A DNA stretch of 64,000 nt, from positions 248,001-312,000 of the forward strand of contig NZ_JJMN01000064.1 in assembly GCF_000696385.1 (NCBI RefSeq). The letters are read 5' to 3'. The DNA comes from Vibrio metoecus. Lineage in GTDB: Bacteria > Pseudomonadota > Gammaproteobacteria > Enterobacterales > Vibrionaceae. This document shows, piece by piece, positions 11,801 through 21,028 of this stretch. A program made the position numbers and the translations under genes. The notes under the pieces were generated by a model. That model searched no databases. It was given only the letters and a program-made list of their open reading frames with translations, and was not told the origin of the DNA. Numbering within the stretch: the first letter of the stretch is position 1; every line of letters begins with the position of its first letter.

Positions 11801-13656
11801 CTTTTATGCAGCATTGAAAAGTCAAGGATCCAGTATACTTGGCCATTCGCTTTGACCACTTCGTAAGGTGATTCGCCAATCACACGTAATCCTAGGTTTT
11901 CTAGCATAGGCATTACGTCTGACAAATGGATAGGTTCATCTTTGTGGTAGAGCTTGAGTCGAACGGCTTTGGAATCTTTTGCCGTTTCTTGCAGGCGATA
12001 GAACAACATACCAAGTTTATTGTTCTCATCGAGCGCTTCGAGATGTTCAATATCCGCTAATGCAGAGCCTGGCATAACATCTTCTTTGTAAGAGCGAGGG
12101 AAAGCTCGTTGGTATTCTTTTGAGAGAGGCAAGCCGCGACTCTCGCCAAAATTCGCTACGATGGCTTCTGCGAGACGATCATCCCACGTGGTTGAGGCTT
12201 CCATTAAGTTTTGCTCTATTTTTTTCACATCGACGTCAATATTGTTGTTATCAACCCGCACGATATAGTGGGTACGAGCTAAAGAACTTTCGGAGAAATA
12301 GGTTGTAAATTCAACCTCTTGCTCACAGGAAAAGTAGTTTTTGAAGATACGTTGGCTTTGGCGACGCAGCTCGGTATTGTGGCGTTCTTTGGCAACATAA
12401 ACCATGCAGCTAAAGAAGCGACCGAATGGGTCTCGACGAACAAACAGACGGAGTAGATCGCGATCTTGCATCTGCACGACTCCCATGCCTACTTCAAGCA
12501 ACTCTTCTTCTCGTGCCTGCAGTAATTCATCGCGTGGGTAGTTTTCTAGAATGTTATGCAGTGCTTTGTAGGCATAAGATCCTTGGCGGTAACCACTGGC
12601 GGCTAAGATGCGGCCAACTTTTTCACGAATCAGTGGGATGCTTTCCACACTCTGGTTATAAACGGCGGAGGTGTACAAGCCGGTGAAACGATGCTCGCCA
12701 ATCACTTTGCCTTGGGCATCAAATTTCTTAATACCGATGTAATCGGTATAGGCTGGGCGATGAATTCGCGATTGCTTATTGCCTTTGGTGAGGATCAATA
12801 AGAATGGTTTTTTCGCTTCTAGCCTTGCGGAATCTGGGAATTGTGACAGTTTTACGCTACGTACGCGCTCATGCTCTGAAAATAAACCTAAGCCAGCCTC
12901 TTGAGTTGGAGTGAGCTCGGTTTCGCCATTCTCCTCAATCAAATCAAACTCTTTGTATCCCATAAACGTAAAGTTATGGTTACCAAGCCAACGTAAGAAT
13001 TGAATCGTTTCCGTTAAACGCTCTGCTTCAATGGGGAGCTGATTATGCTCCGCTTCTAGTTTGTTAATGACTTGTTCAAGCTTGTTAGACATCGGCTTCC
13101 AATCTTTAACCACAAGTGCCGTGTCTTGCAGAATATCGAGCAGTTCATTTTTGAGCTCCGTCATCTCTTCTTTACTGCTGAGACGATCGACTTCGATATG
13201 GAACATGGATGTCAGTTGACCTTCACCTTGATTGATGCTTTTTACAGAACCATCTTCATGGCGTGCAATGTGTGCGGGTCCGTTTAACATTAAGTGGGAG
13301 GCCAATCCTAGGCGGCTTAATGCCATTTTGATCGAATCGACCAGAAATGGGCTATCTGGAAGAACAATTTCTACAATCGTATGGGTCGACTGCCAACCTT
13401 GGCGACTGACCGTTGGGTTAAACACTCGTACTGAGCGTTCTTCGGCGGTTTTTTCATTAATATGGTGCCAGAGGCTGAGTACCGCACCATAAAGATCGGA
13501 CTCGTTACGTTCAACTAAATCGTCTTGCGAAATATTGCTGAACAGGTGTTGTCCAAGTTGAGTCACTAAGGGTTGTTGAGCAAGCTCTAGTTTCTCTTGA
13601 ATCAGTTGATACACTTTTTCAAGCAAAACTGGCATCAAAGTTTCACGCGCAGTCAT
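8827..13656 (-). CDS. gdhB: NAD-specific glutamate dehydrogenase, large (180 kDa) class
   Basis: 1609 residues, the very large NAD-GDH class (called gdhB or gdh2 in other bacteria). It converts glutamate to 2-oxoglutarate and ammonia with NAD. The first 700 residues are the regulatory ACT-like region. The catalytic core includes ARGGLRWSDRQEDFRTE, VPVGAKGGFVCKK with the catalytic Lys, AIGIGDMAGDVFGNGML and NAKIIGEGGNLG (NAD domain). A long helical C-terminal region follows. The chosen start is the ATG of MTARETLMPVLLEK; the frame extends 15 codons upstream without support. Probably transcribed alone, since its own terminator follows. Confidence 0.95.
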   Translation of the reverse strand: MTARETLMPVLLEKVYQLIQEKLELAQQPLVTQLGQHLFSNISQDDLVERNESDLYGAVLSLWHHINEKTAEERSVRVFNPTVSRQGWQSTHTIVEIVLPDSPFLVDSIKMALSRLGLASHLMLNGPAHIARHEDGSVKSINQGEGQLTSMFHIEVDRLSSKEEMTELKNELLDILQDTALVVKDWKPMSNKLEQVINKLEAEHNQLPIEAERLTETIQFLRWLGNHNFTFMGYKEFDLIEENGETELTPTQEAGLGLFSEHERVRSVKLSQFPDSARLEAKKPFLLILTKGNKQSRIHRPAYTDYIGIKKFDAQGKVIGEHRFTGLYTSAVYNQSVESIPLIREKVGRILAASGYRQGSYAYKALHNILENYPRDELLQAREEELLEVGMGVVQMQDRDLLRLFVRRDPFGRFFSCMVYVAKERHNTELRRQSQRIFKNYFSCEQEVEFTTYFSESSLARTHYIVRVDNNNIDVDVKKIEQNLMEASTTWDDRLAEAIVANFGESRGLPLSKEYQRAFPRSYKEDVMPGSALADIEHLEALDENNKLGMLFYRLQETAKDSKAVRLKLYHKDEPIHLSDVMPMLENLGLRVIGESPYEVVKANGQVYWILDFSMLHKSDKQVDLREARDRFQQAFAAIWAGELESDGFNRLILGASLSGREVSILRAYARYMRQVGFPFSQHYIEDTLSHHPDLAKGLVDLFVHRFDPKYKGSEKGQAELIKSLTEQLDQVESLDDDRIIRRYMEMINATLRTNYYQLDESKQPKPWLSLKMKPSEIPEIPAPVPAFEIFVYAPDIEGVHLRGGKVARGGLRWSDRQEDFRTEILGLVKAQQVKNTVIVPVGAKGGFVCKKQYLYTTRDEIFAEGQRCYKRFIRALLDVTDNILEGQVVPPKNVVRHDEDDPYLVVAADKGTATFSDLANSVSAEYQFWLGDAFASGGSNGYDHKAMGITAKGGWESVKRHFREMGIDCQTTDFTAIGIGDMAGDVFGNGMLLSKHIRLLAAFNHIHIFIDPTPDSASSWEERNRLFNLPRSSWEDYNSKLISKGGGVFSRKAKAIALTPEMQKMLNTKKASLAPNELIKMILKMDVDLLWNGGIGTYVKSSIETHTDVGDRANDGLRVDGRELNAKIIGEGGNLGMTQRGRIEFALKGGRVNTDFVDNVGGVDCSDNEVNIKIFLNGLVANGDLTLKQRNQILESMKDEVGTIVIEDAYGQSESISVTEAQGVSLMKEQIRFIHHMEKNGYLDRALEYIPDDETLLERERQGMGLTRPELSVLMAYGKMALKEELASEEIAQDEFHAKQLVNYFPTELRSHYVQQMVNHPLRVEIIATALANQMVNEMGCNFVTRLQEETGSSVTDIANAYAAAREIYGLGTVLEKVRHLDNIAQSSAQYDVMFLVRRTLRRLTRWLLRNRTGKPNVMSMIERYQDDVKAITEQLDHVLVKEEIAEHQLMAETWIEKGIEKELAHYVARLSSLYSALDISSVAKEKNTAVAQTAKLYFSLGDRLSLHWFLKQINQQAVDNHWQALARASFREDLDWQQRQLTAQVLSGNLTSVEPALDKWLERNQVSITRWENILNEFKVGSVHEFAKFSVALRELTLLNLNCLTSE

Positions 13657-13844
13657 GGTCGACTCCAGAATTTGATTCTTATTTTTGTAGGGTGTGTGCA
13701 ATAAGCATAGTGCTTACTGTGAGTAATGCGGGGTTTATTGTAAGAGTTTTATTGATAAATGGTTAATTGTTTTGGGGTTGTCATGGAGTAAAAGTGTGAG
13801 AATGTGACTAAAGTACCTATTTAAACCACTGCAAATTAATGCTT

Positions 13845-14063
13845 TTACAGAACTTCTAACTTAACGAAACGATTATTTTGGTCAGTTGTTAACCGAAATC
13901 GACCTTTTACTCCAATTTGGCTTAAGAATGGCCGTAGTCGAGTAGCTGGAAGTTGTAACCTCAAGCCTTGTTCTGTTATGACCACGACACTGCTCGCCGC
14001 GCCAGAATAATGTGCGACAAAGGTTTGATAAGAGATGTTTAGAGAGAAAAAATAGTTGTTCAT
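13845..14063 (-). CDS. DUF2835 family protein
   Basis: 72 residues, MNNYFFSLNISYQTFVAHYSG through LRPFLSQIGVKGRFRLTTDQNN. It matches the small DUF2835 family of gammaproteobacteria, whose function is unknown. A GTG six codons upstream is an alternative start, but it lies in the intergenic hairpin, so I prefer the ATG. It follows pepN by about 50 nt on the same strand and is probably co-transcribed. Confidence 0.82.
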   Translation of the reverse strand: MNNYFFSLNISYQTFVAHYSGAASSVVVITEQGLRLQLPATRLRPFLSQIGVKGRFRLTTDQNNRFVKLEVL

Positions 14064-14072
14064 GCAGGTATG

Positions 14073-14093
14073 AGGTGGCACTAAGTGCCACCT
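14073..14093 (-). other. Hairpin between pepN and DUF2835
   Basis: Perfect 9-bp inverted repeat AGGTGGCAC-TAA-GTGCCACCT directly upstream of the DUF2835 start. There is no U-run, so it is more likely an RNA processing or attenuating hairpin than a full terminator. Confidence 0.55.
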
Positions 14094-14114
14094 AGTTTGC
14101 CCTTTATTGTTGGC

Positions 14115-16721
14115 TTATACGTCGAGTGCTTTATTCACTTTTTCAAACAAATCACGCGCAAGATTTTCCATACTTTTCAATTGTTCGAGCTCTTGTTTGA
14201 TCAATGCTTGGCGCTGTTCATCATAGAGTCGGAACTTAAGTAATGGATCAATCAGACGTGAAGCTACTTGTGGGTTACTACTGTTAAGCTCACGCAGAAT
14301 TTGCCCCGCGAAGCGATAGCCTTCCCCTGTTTTCGCATGGAAATTGACTGGGTTAGCATTCAAAAATGCACCAATTAAGCTGCGAGTACGGTTGGGGTTT
14401 TTCAAGCTAAACGCTTCATGTTGCATTGCCTGCTGAATCACCTCCAACACTTGAGAAGATGGGTTGGAACCTTGCAAAGTAAACCACTTATCCATCACCA
14501 AGCCATCGTGCTTCCATTTGTCGCTGTAATCTTGCATCAAGGCTTCACGGCATGCTAACTGTGCCTGATTGGCGGACGTCATGGCTGCTATGGTATCTGT
14601 CATGTTGTTGGCTTGTGCATACTGCTTTTGTACCAATGAGTTGCCTTGTGCTGTATAAGCAAGGTAGCTCAAGCACACGTTGCGTAGCGTACGTTTACCG
14701 ATTGCTGCATGCTCAATCGAGTATGTGTCTTGCTTTAACGTGTGATACGTTGCGCAAAGCTCATCCTCCAATTCGGTCGCTAGAATGACTTTGATTTGGG
14801 TAAGAACTTGAGCAATGGCATCCACATCAACGCGCTTATACCAGCCAGACACTTCGTTATGGCTTGGCAGCGAGAGCATTTCTGCAACAAATTCAGCATC
14901 CAAATTATCACTGAGCAAAACACCACGGAAAGCATCGATCACTGCTTCTGCCAGTTCGACTGGTTGACCCTGTTGTACACGTTCAGCATTGGTACGAATG
15001 TATTTAGCAAGCAACATCTGCCCTGCATCCCAACGTGCAAATTCGTTACGAGCATGCACCATCAGGAAAATCAGCTCATCATCACTGTATGCGTATTCCA
15101 ATTTCACAGGCGCTGAAAACTCACGCAGCAGTGACGGAATCGGCTGCTGTTTGACCTGTTCAAAGCGGAAGGTTTGCTTAGCTTGTTTTACATCCAGCAC
15201 GTTAGAAACTGGCTTCCCGTTACACTGTAGCGGAATAACATCGCCATTTGGCGCGTACAGTTCAATATCAAATGGAATATGCAGTGGTTGTTTTTCATTC
15301 TGCTCGTGAGTTGGTTCTGTGTTTTGCTCTACCGTCAGCTCATAGCTTTGTGTCGCAGCATCAAACACACTACTCACTTTGAGCGTTGGAGTGCCAGATT
15401 GGCTGTACCAAAGACGGAACTGCTGTAGGTCGATACTGGAGGCATCTTCCATCGCGGCGACAAAATCTTCACAGGTGGCTGCGGTTCCATCATGACGCTC
15501 AAAATAGAGCTTCATGCCACGTTGGAATTTTTCTTCACCTAGCAATGTGTGCATCATTCGAATGACTTCACTGCCCTTTTCATAAACGGTCAGAGTATAG
15601 AAGTTATTCATTTCAATGACTTTATCCGGACGAATCGGGTGCGACATTGGGCTAGCATCTTCCGCAAACTGTGGGCCGCGAATGATGCGCACATTGCCAA
15701 TTCGATTTACCGCACGCGAGCCGAGATCTGAGGAGAATTCTTGATCGCGGAATACGGTTAAACCTTCTTTCAAACTCAATTGGAACCAATCTCGGCAAGT
15801 GACTCGGTTACCTGTCCAGTTGTGGAAGTATTCGTGGCCAATAACGGCTTCAATACCGAGGTAGTCGGTATCCGTCGCCGTTTTCTCATTGGCTAGCACA
15901 AACTTGGAGTTGAAAATGTTCAACCCTTTGTTTTCCATGGCTCCCATATTGAAGAAATCGACAGCGACAATCATGTAAATATCGAGATCGTACTCTAGCC
16001 CAAAACGTTGTTCGTCCCAACGCATAGAGTTGATGAGTGAAGTCATTGCATGCCCAGCACGATCCAAATTGCCTTTATCGACAAAAATTTCTAGCGCAAC
16101 TTGGCGACCAGATTGCGTGACGTACTGATCGCGCAACACATCAAAATCGCCAGCCACTAAAGCAAACAGATACGCAGGTTTTGGATGAGGATCTTGCCAC
16201 TTCACCCAGTGACGTCCCGCATCTAACTCACCTTGAGCAATTTTGTTGCCGTTGCTAAGCAGATAAGGATTCTGAGCTTTATCTGCAATAACGGTGGTGG
16301 TGTAACGAGCCAGAACGTCCGGACGATCCAAGTAATAAGTAATGCGGCGGAAGCCTTCTGCCTCGCACTGCGTACAGAATGCACCACCAGATTTGTATAG
16401 ACCTTCCAGTGCGGTATTGGCTTGTGGATCAATTTGAGTGACCACGGTGAGGGTAAAGTCACTCGGTAAACCGCGGATTTCTAAGTTTGCCTCTGTAACG
16501 GTGTAATCTTGCCAATCCTGCCCGTTTACCTTGAGTTCTTTAAGCGTAAGTGCTTCACCATCAAGGGTTAAGGTATTGCTCTCATTTTGCTGTTTAATGT
16601 GAGATACCGCAGTCACCAGAGTGGCATTGTCATGAAGATCAAACACCAAATCGATATCGGTAATGGTGTGTGACGGCGGTTGGTAATCAAGACGGTATTT
16701 GGCTTGAGGAATGTGAGCCAT
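14115..16721 (-). CDS. pepN: Aminopeptidase N (M1 zinc metallopeptidase)
   Basis: 868 residues, the length of PepN. It has the GAMEN exopeptidase motif (residues 260-264), the zinc site HEYFH (296-300) and the third zinc ligand Glu at about 319 (LSLKEGLTVFRDQEF). The enzyme removes N-terminal residues from peptides in the cytosol. In E. coli it lies next to pyrD; here NAD-GDH and DUF2835 are between them. Confidence 0.97.
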   Translation of the reverse strand: MAHIPQAKYRLDYQPPSHTITDIDLVFDLHDNATLVTAVSHIKQQNESNTLTLDGEALTLKELKVNGQDWQDYTVTEANLEIRGLPSDFTLTVVTQIDPQANTALEGLYKSGGAFCTQCEAEGFRRITYYLDRPDVLARYTTTVIADKAQNPYLLSNGNKIAQGELDAGRHWVKWQDPHPKPAYLFALVAGDFDVLRDQYVTQSGRQVALEIFVDKGNLDRAGHAMTSLINSMRWDEQRFGLEYDLDIYMIVAVDFFNMGAMENKGLNIFNSKFVLANEKTATDTDYLGIEAVIGHEYFHNWTGNRVTCRDWFQLSLKEGLTVFRDQEFSSDLGSRAVNRIGNVRIIRGPQFAEDASPMSHPIRPDKVIEMNNFYTLTVYEKGSEVIRMMHTLLGEEKFQRGMKLYFERHDGTAATCEDFVAAMEDASSIDLQQFRLWYSQSGTPTLKVSSVFDAATQSYELTVEQNTEPTHEQNEKQPLHIPFDIELYAPNGDVIPLQCNGKPVSNVLDVKQAKQTFRFEQVKQQPIPSLLREFSAPVKLEYAYSDDELIFLMVHARNEFARWDAGQMLLAKYIRTNAERVQQGQPVELAEAVIDAFRGVLLSDNLDAEFVAEMLSLPSHNEVSGWYKRVDVDAIAQVLTQIKVILATELEDELCATYHTLKQDTYSIEHAAIGKRTLRNVCLSYLAYTAQGNSLVQKQYAQANNMTDTIAAMTSANQAQLACREALMQDYSDKWKHDGLVMDKWFTLQGSNPSSQVLEVIQQAMQHEAFSLKNPNRTRSLIGAFLNANPVNFHAKTGEGYRFAGQILRELNSSNPQVASRLIDPLLKFRLYDEQRQALIKQELEQLKSMENLARDLFEKVNKALDV

Positions 16722-16846
16722 TGTCGTAATCCTTTTTTGACTTTATGTTCTGTGACAAAACGCTGAGCGTTAAGTTTATGAGTTTGTAATGCATTGATGA
16801 GACAAGATCTTAGGCCTAGACGTAATGAATAACAACCCCTAAATGT

Positions 16847-16882
16847 AAAAAAAAGCAGGGAGCTTATCTGTAAACTCCCTGC
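16847..16882 (-). terminator. Terminator of the secreted hypothetical gene
   Basis: Stem GCAGGGAG/CTCCCTGC with eight A before it on the plus strand. It lies 20 nt past the stop at 16903. Confidence 0.85.
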
Positions 16883-16902
16883 CACTCTTAACGTTTGCTA
16901 TT

Positions 16903-17577
16903 TTATTGAACACGATTCATCACGACGGTCATACCATCATCGATTTCCAAGGTCAGTTGATCTTGATCGAGCACATAACGGGTATCGTGTTCACCTTCTG
17001 AGTACAACAGCACTAACCGATTACCTTCGGTATAATAGACGCCGCGATGTGTTGCTTCATGACCATTGGGATTAACGATATGAAATGAAAAAACAAAATC
17101 GGGTTGTAAGGTTAACTGGATCAGGCTGTGATCAACGCCCTGCTCCATGCCCTCAATTTCATTGCTGCTCCAATTACCCGCCAAGGTATTGGGTAATCCT
17201 TTGGTGAAGGTAACGCCATTGAGCGTCAATAAATGATGATTGTTTTCGTATTGGTAAACTTGAGGGTCGGAACTATCTAGCCCTAGGATGATGGTTTTCT
17301 CATCGGCAGAATAGTCCCCATTCCAATGATCCACACTGTAATCTTTTTTCTGAATATCAATCGAAAACTGATAATCCGATGCCAAACTTAATTTAATGAC
17401 TCGGAAATTTTCACTGGACTGTTCAGGATTTGGATTCAGTAGATACCAATCGCCGAGCAATAAAGGTTGATCAAACTGAGTTAAGTCAGCCCGGCTACCA
17501 GGAGTAGTATTGGCACTGAGTACGGTGGATGATGCGGTAAACAGTATGCTGATCACGAATGTGAATATCCATTTCAT
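16903..17577 (-). CDS. Secreted protein with two similar beta-rich repeats, function unknown
   Basis: 224 residues. I do not recognise the family. A signal peptide is clear (MKWIFTFVISILFTASSTVLSA). The rest seems to be two copies of one module: GDWYLLNP ... VIKLSLASDYQFSIDI ... WNGDYSADEKTIILGL ... YQYENNHHLLTLNG, then GNWSSNEI ... LIQLTLQPDFVFSFHI ... HRGVYYTEGNRLVLLY ... RYVLDQDQLTLEID. This is lipocalin-like spacing of strands. The ATG is chosen because AGGAG lies 7 nt before it. It has its own terminator and stands between pepN and prc. Confidence 0.7.
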   Translation of the reverse strand: MKWIFTFVISILFTASSTVLSANTTPGSRADLTQFDQPLLLGDWYLLNPNPEQSSENFRVIKLSLASDYQFSIDIQKKDYSVDHWNGDYSADEKTIILGLDSSDPQVYQYENNHHLLTLNGVTFTKGLPNTLAGNWSSNEIEGMEQGVDHSLIQLTLQPDFVFSFHIVNPNGHEATHRGVYYTEGNRLVLLYSEGEHDTRYVLDQDQLTLEIDDGMTVVMNRVQ

Positions 17578-17681
17578 CGGTATTCTCCTCACTTTTTTGT
17601 AAGCGTAGGCAGAGAGAATATGAAATGCGAAATTATTTGATGCTCATCACATTAATTTTAAAAGCTAAAAAAGTAAAAAAT

Positions 17682-17706
17682 AAAACGGACCCGCAGGTCC
17701 GTTTAA
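17682..17706. terminator. prc terminator
   Basis: Stem AAACGGACC/GGTCCGTTT with loop CGCA, flanked by A- and T-rich runs, 25 nt past the prc stop. Confidence 0.8.
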
Positions 17707-17730
17707 ATAATTAGCTTTTTAAGCAATATG

Positions 17731-19728
17731 TTAGCGAGTGATCATGTCAAGCATAATGTTTACTGACTCATCTAAATATGCATCAGGAGCTTCGTAATCT
17801 TTCGGTACATCCTGCAAGCTCGCATAAGCTGATTTACCTAACGCTTTTTGGCGTTGGTTGATACGAGCTAAACGCTCTTCATCGGCTTTAGCACTTTCTT
17901 CTTTGCGTACTTTCTCATTCAGAGATAACAGATTGTCATCTTTTTCTGCACGATATTTGGCAATATCTTGCTCAATGAATCCGAACTCTAAGTCATTCGA
18001 CACACGTTTTTGGTGTTTGGCATCAAGGCTTGCAATGATCGATTTGAAATTATTCAAACGCTCATATTTTGCTTTATCAATGCTATCCCAAGGTAGTGCA
18101 TTATCTTCAACGCTTTCACCCGTTTCGGAAGGGTCAACCGCTGTTGGATAGGCAATATCAGGAATCACACCTTTATTTTGAGTGCTTCCACCATCGATTC
18201 GATAGAACTTTTGAATCGTGTATTGTACGTAGCCCAGCTCTTTATCAAACAGATCGTAGATATGGTTGAGAGAACGATGCTGCTGCACGGTACCTTTACC
18301 AAAGGAGTTTTCGCCTAAAATAATAGCGCGACCATAATCTTGCATTGCAGCGGCAAAAATTTCAGAGGCGGAAGCACTGTAGCGGTTGATTAACACGGTC
18401 ATCGGGCCGTTGTAACTGATGTTACCGTCAGTATCCGAGTTCACGTTAACTCGACCATAGCTATCACGCACTTGTACCACTGGACCACTGGTAATAAACA
18501 GGCCGGAAAGTGCGGTGGCCTCCGTTAATGCCCCACCACCGTTATTGCGGAGGTCGACAATAATGCCATCGACTTTCTTGGCTTTCAGCTCAGTCAGTAA
18601 TTTCTCAGTATCTTGAGCTAAGCCAACATAAAAACTCGGAACTTCAAGCACTCCGATTTTTTTACCAGCTTTTTCAATAACTTCAGACTTTACTGCTCGA
18701 TCTTCCAGACGAATTTTATCACGCACCATAGTGACAACGTGACTTTTAGCATCCTTCCCTTCGGGTAAAACCATCAGTTTTACTTTACTGCCTTTAGGGC
18801 CTTTGATGAGTTGTACGACGTCATCAAGTCGCCAACCGATCACATCAACGATTTCTTCGCCATCTTGGCCAACACCAATAATGCGATCCCCTTCACCTAG
18901 CTGTTTACTTAATGCCGCAGGGCCACCAGCGACTAATGAACGGATGATAGTGTAGTCATCCGTCATCTGCAGCACGGCACCAATTCCTTCTAATGAGAGG
19001 TTCATCTCTGATTGGAATTGTTCTGCGTTACGCGGTGACAAATAACTGGTATGCGGATCGACTTGACGCGCAAACGCATTCATATAAACCTGAAAAACGT
19101 CTTCACTTTTGGTTTGTGTGAGTCGCTTCATGGCGTTGTTGTAGCGTTTTTCTAACGTTTCTTTGATCTCTGGCCACTCTTTACCTGCCAGCTTCAAATT
19201 CAGTGCGTCATACTTTACACGTTGTCGCCATAACTCATTGACTTCTTGGATATCTTTAGGCCAAGGAGATTTAGCACGATCCAACTCAATGAATTCATCA
19301 CTATCGAAAGTCATCTCTTTATCAAGCAAAGAGAGTGCGTATTCAAAACGCTCAAAGCGCTTTTCCATCGATAGATTGTATAAATCGTATGCAATCTGGT
19401 TGTTGCCCACTTTCAGCTGATCATCCAACTGCAAAGACCAAGTTTTGAATGAATCAATATCGGCTTGCGTGAAAATGTTACGGCTGTAATCGAGCATCTC
19501 AAGATAACGTTCAAACATTGCTTGAGAAAACTGATCGTCCAGATTGAATTGTTTGTAATGAGAACGGGTAAAACGTGAAGTGACACGTTTCGCTGCCGTT
19601 TCGTGTTGAGCTTCAGGGGCAAGAAGAGGTAAATCTTCTGGTTTGATTTTGGCTTCTAAAGCCTGAACTGAAGAGGCTGCTAGCCAAAGGCTAGCAGCAA
19701 TCAGAGATATTTTTGAACGGCATTTCAT
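17731..19728 (-). CDS. prc: Tail-specific carboxy-terminal periplasmic protease
   Basis: 665 residues. Signal peptide at the N-terminus (ASLWLAASSVQALEA), PDZ domain around residues 235-330 (LEGIGAVLQ, GEGDRIIGV), then the S41 protease core. The catalytic Ser/Lys dyad is Ser453 in SASASE and Lys478 in SFGKGTVQ; the 25-residue spacing is as in E. coli Prc. It degrades periplasmic proteins with nonpolar C-termini and processes substrates such as FtsI and cell wall hydrolases in E. coli. It follows proQ by 17 nt, so the two are an operon. Confidence 0.96.
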   Translation of the reverse strand: MKCRSKISLIAASLWLAASSVQALEAKIKPEDLPLLAPEAQHETAAKRVTSRFTRSHYKQFNLDDQFSQAMFERYLEMLDYSRNIFTQADIDSFKTWSLQLDDQLKVGNNQIAYDLYNLSMEKRFERFEYALSLLDKEMTFDSDEFIELDRAKSPWPKDIQEVNELWRQRVKYDALNLKLAGKEWPEIKETLEKRYNNAMKRLTQTKSEDVFQVYMNAFARQVDPHTSYLSPRNAEQFQSEMNLSLEGIGAVLQMTDDYTIIRSLVAGGPAALSKQLGEGDRIIGVGQDGEEIVDVIGWRLDDVVQLIKGPKGSKVKLMVLPEGKDAKSHVVTMVRDKIRLEDRAVKSEVIEKAGKKIGVLEVPSFYVGLAQDTEKLLTELKAKKVDGIIVDLRNNGGGALTEATALSGLFITSGPVVQVRDSYGRVNVNSDTDGNISYNGPMTVLINRYSASASEIFAAAMQDYGRAIILGENSFGKGTVQQHRSLNHIYDLFDKELGYVQYTIQKFYRIDGGSTQNKGVIPDIAYPTAVDPSETGESVEDNALPWDSIDKAKYERLNNFKSIIASLDAKHQKRVSNDLEFGFIEQDIAKYRAEKDDNLLSLNEKVRKEESAKADEERLARINQRQKALGKSAYASLQDVPKDYEAPDAYLDESVNIMLDMITR

Positions 19729-19745
19729 GCGTAGGAGTATCTCCC

Positions 19746-20381
<636 letters not shown>

Positions 20382-20469
20382 TTATTGCGGCTGCCCGCCA
20401 AACATTGATGTGTAAATATGTGCGGTATTATAAAGACCTGCAAAGGAAAAACCACAGGCAAAGGGCAAT

Positions 20470-20943
20470 TTATGCCTTATTAGTCTGTGAATTGAGCAGC
20501 TTTTCTACTTCGCTCATCAAATAGGTCAGACCTTGTTCGTCGATTTCACTGAAACGGCCAACATTTGGGCTATCAATATCCAACACACCGGCAACTTTTC
20601 CGTTAATCGAGAATGGGATAACGATTTCGGAGTTACTTGCGGCGTCACAAGCAATGTGTCCTTCAAACTGATGAACGTCATACACACGTTGTACTCGGTT
20701 TTCAGCGACCGCGGTACCACAAACCCCCTTGCCTACTGGAATTCGAACGCAAGCGGGCTTGCCTTGAAAAGGACCTAAGACCAATTCATCTTGTTGCATC
20801 AAATAAAACCCAACCCAATTAAGTTCGGTCAATTCCATATTCAGTAAGGCACTCAAGTTAGAGAGGTTCGCAATCAGATTGCTTTCACCTTCTAATAAAG
20901 CTACGGCTTGTTTGGTTAAGCGCTGGTACTGCTCTAAATTCAT
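20470..20943 (-). CDS. msrC: Free methionine-(R)-sulfoxide reductase (GAF domain)
   Basis: 157 residues, a single GAF domain. It reduces free methionine-R-sulfoxide. The three active Cys of the fRMsr family are visible: Cys in GKPACVRIP, Cys in GKGVCGTAVAE and Cys in GHIACDAASNSEIV. I choose the second Met because GGAAG lies 6 nt before it. The prc-proQ-msrC order is the same as in E. coli (yebR). Confidence 0.93.
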   Translation of the reverse strand: MNLEQYQRLTKQAVALLEGESNLIANLSNLSALLNMELTELNWVGFYLMQQDELVLGPFQGKPACVRIPVGKGVCGTAVAENRVQRVYDVHQFEGHIACDAASNSEIVIPFSINGKVAGVLDIDSPNVGRFSEIDEQGLTYLMSEVEKLLNSQTNKA

Positions 20944-21028
20944 ATTAACTTCCATTTGAAAACTAAAGACTTCACTTTATGAACTACGTACAATACAAAC
21001 CATATAAATAGGATGCATTCTCATTATT

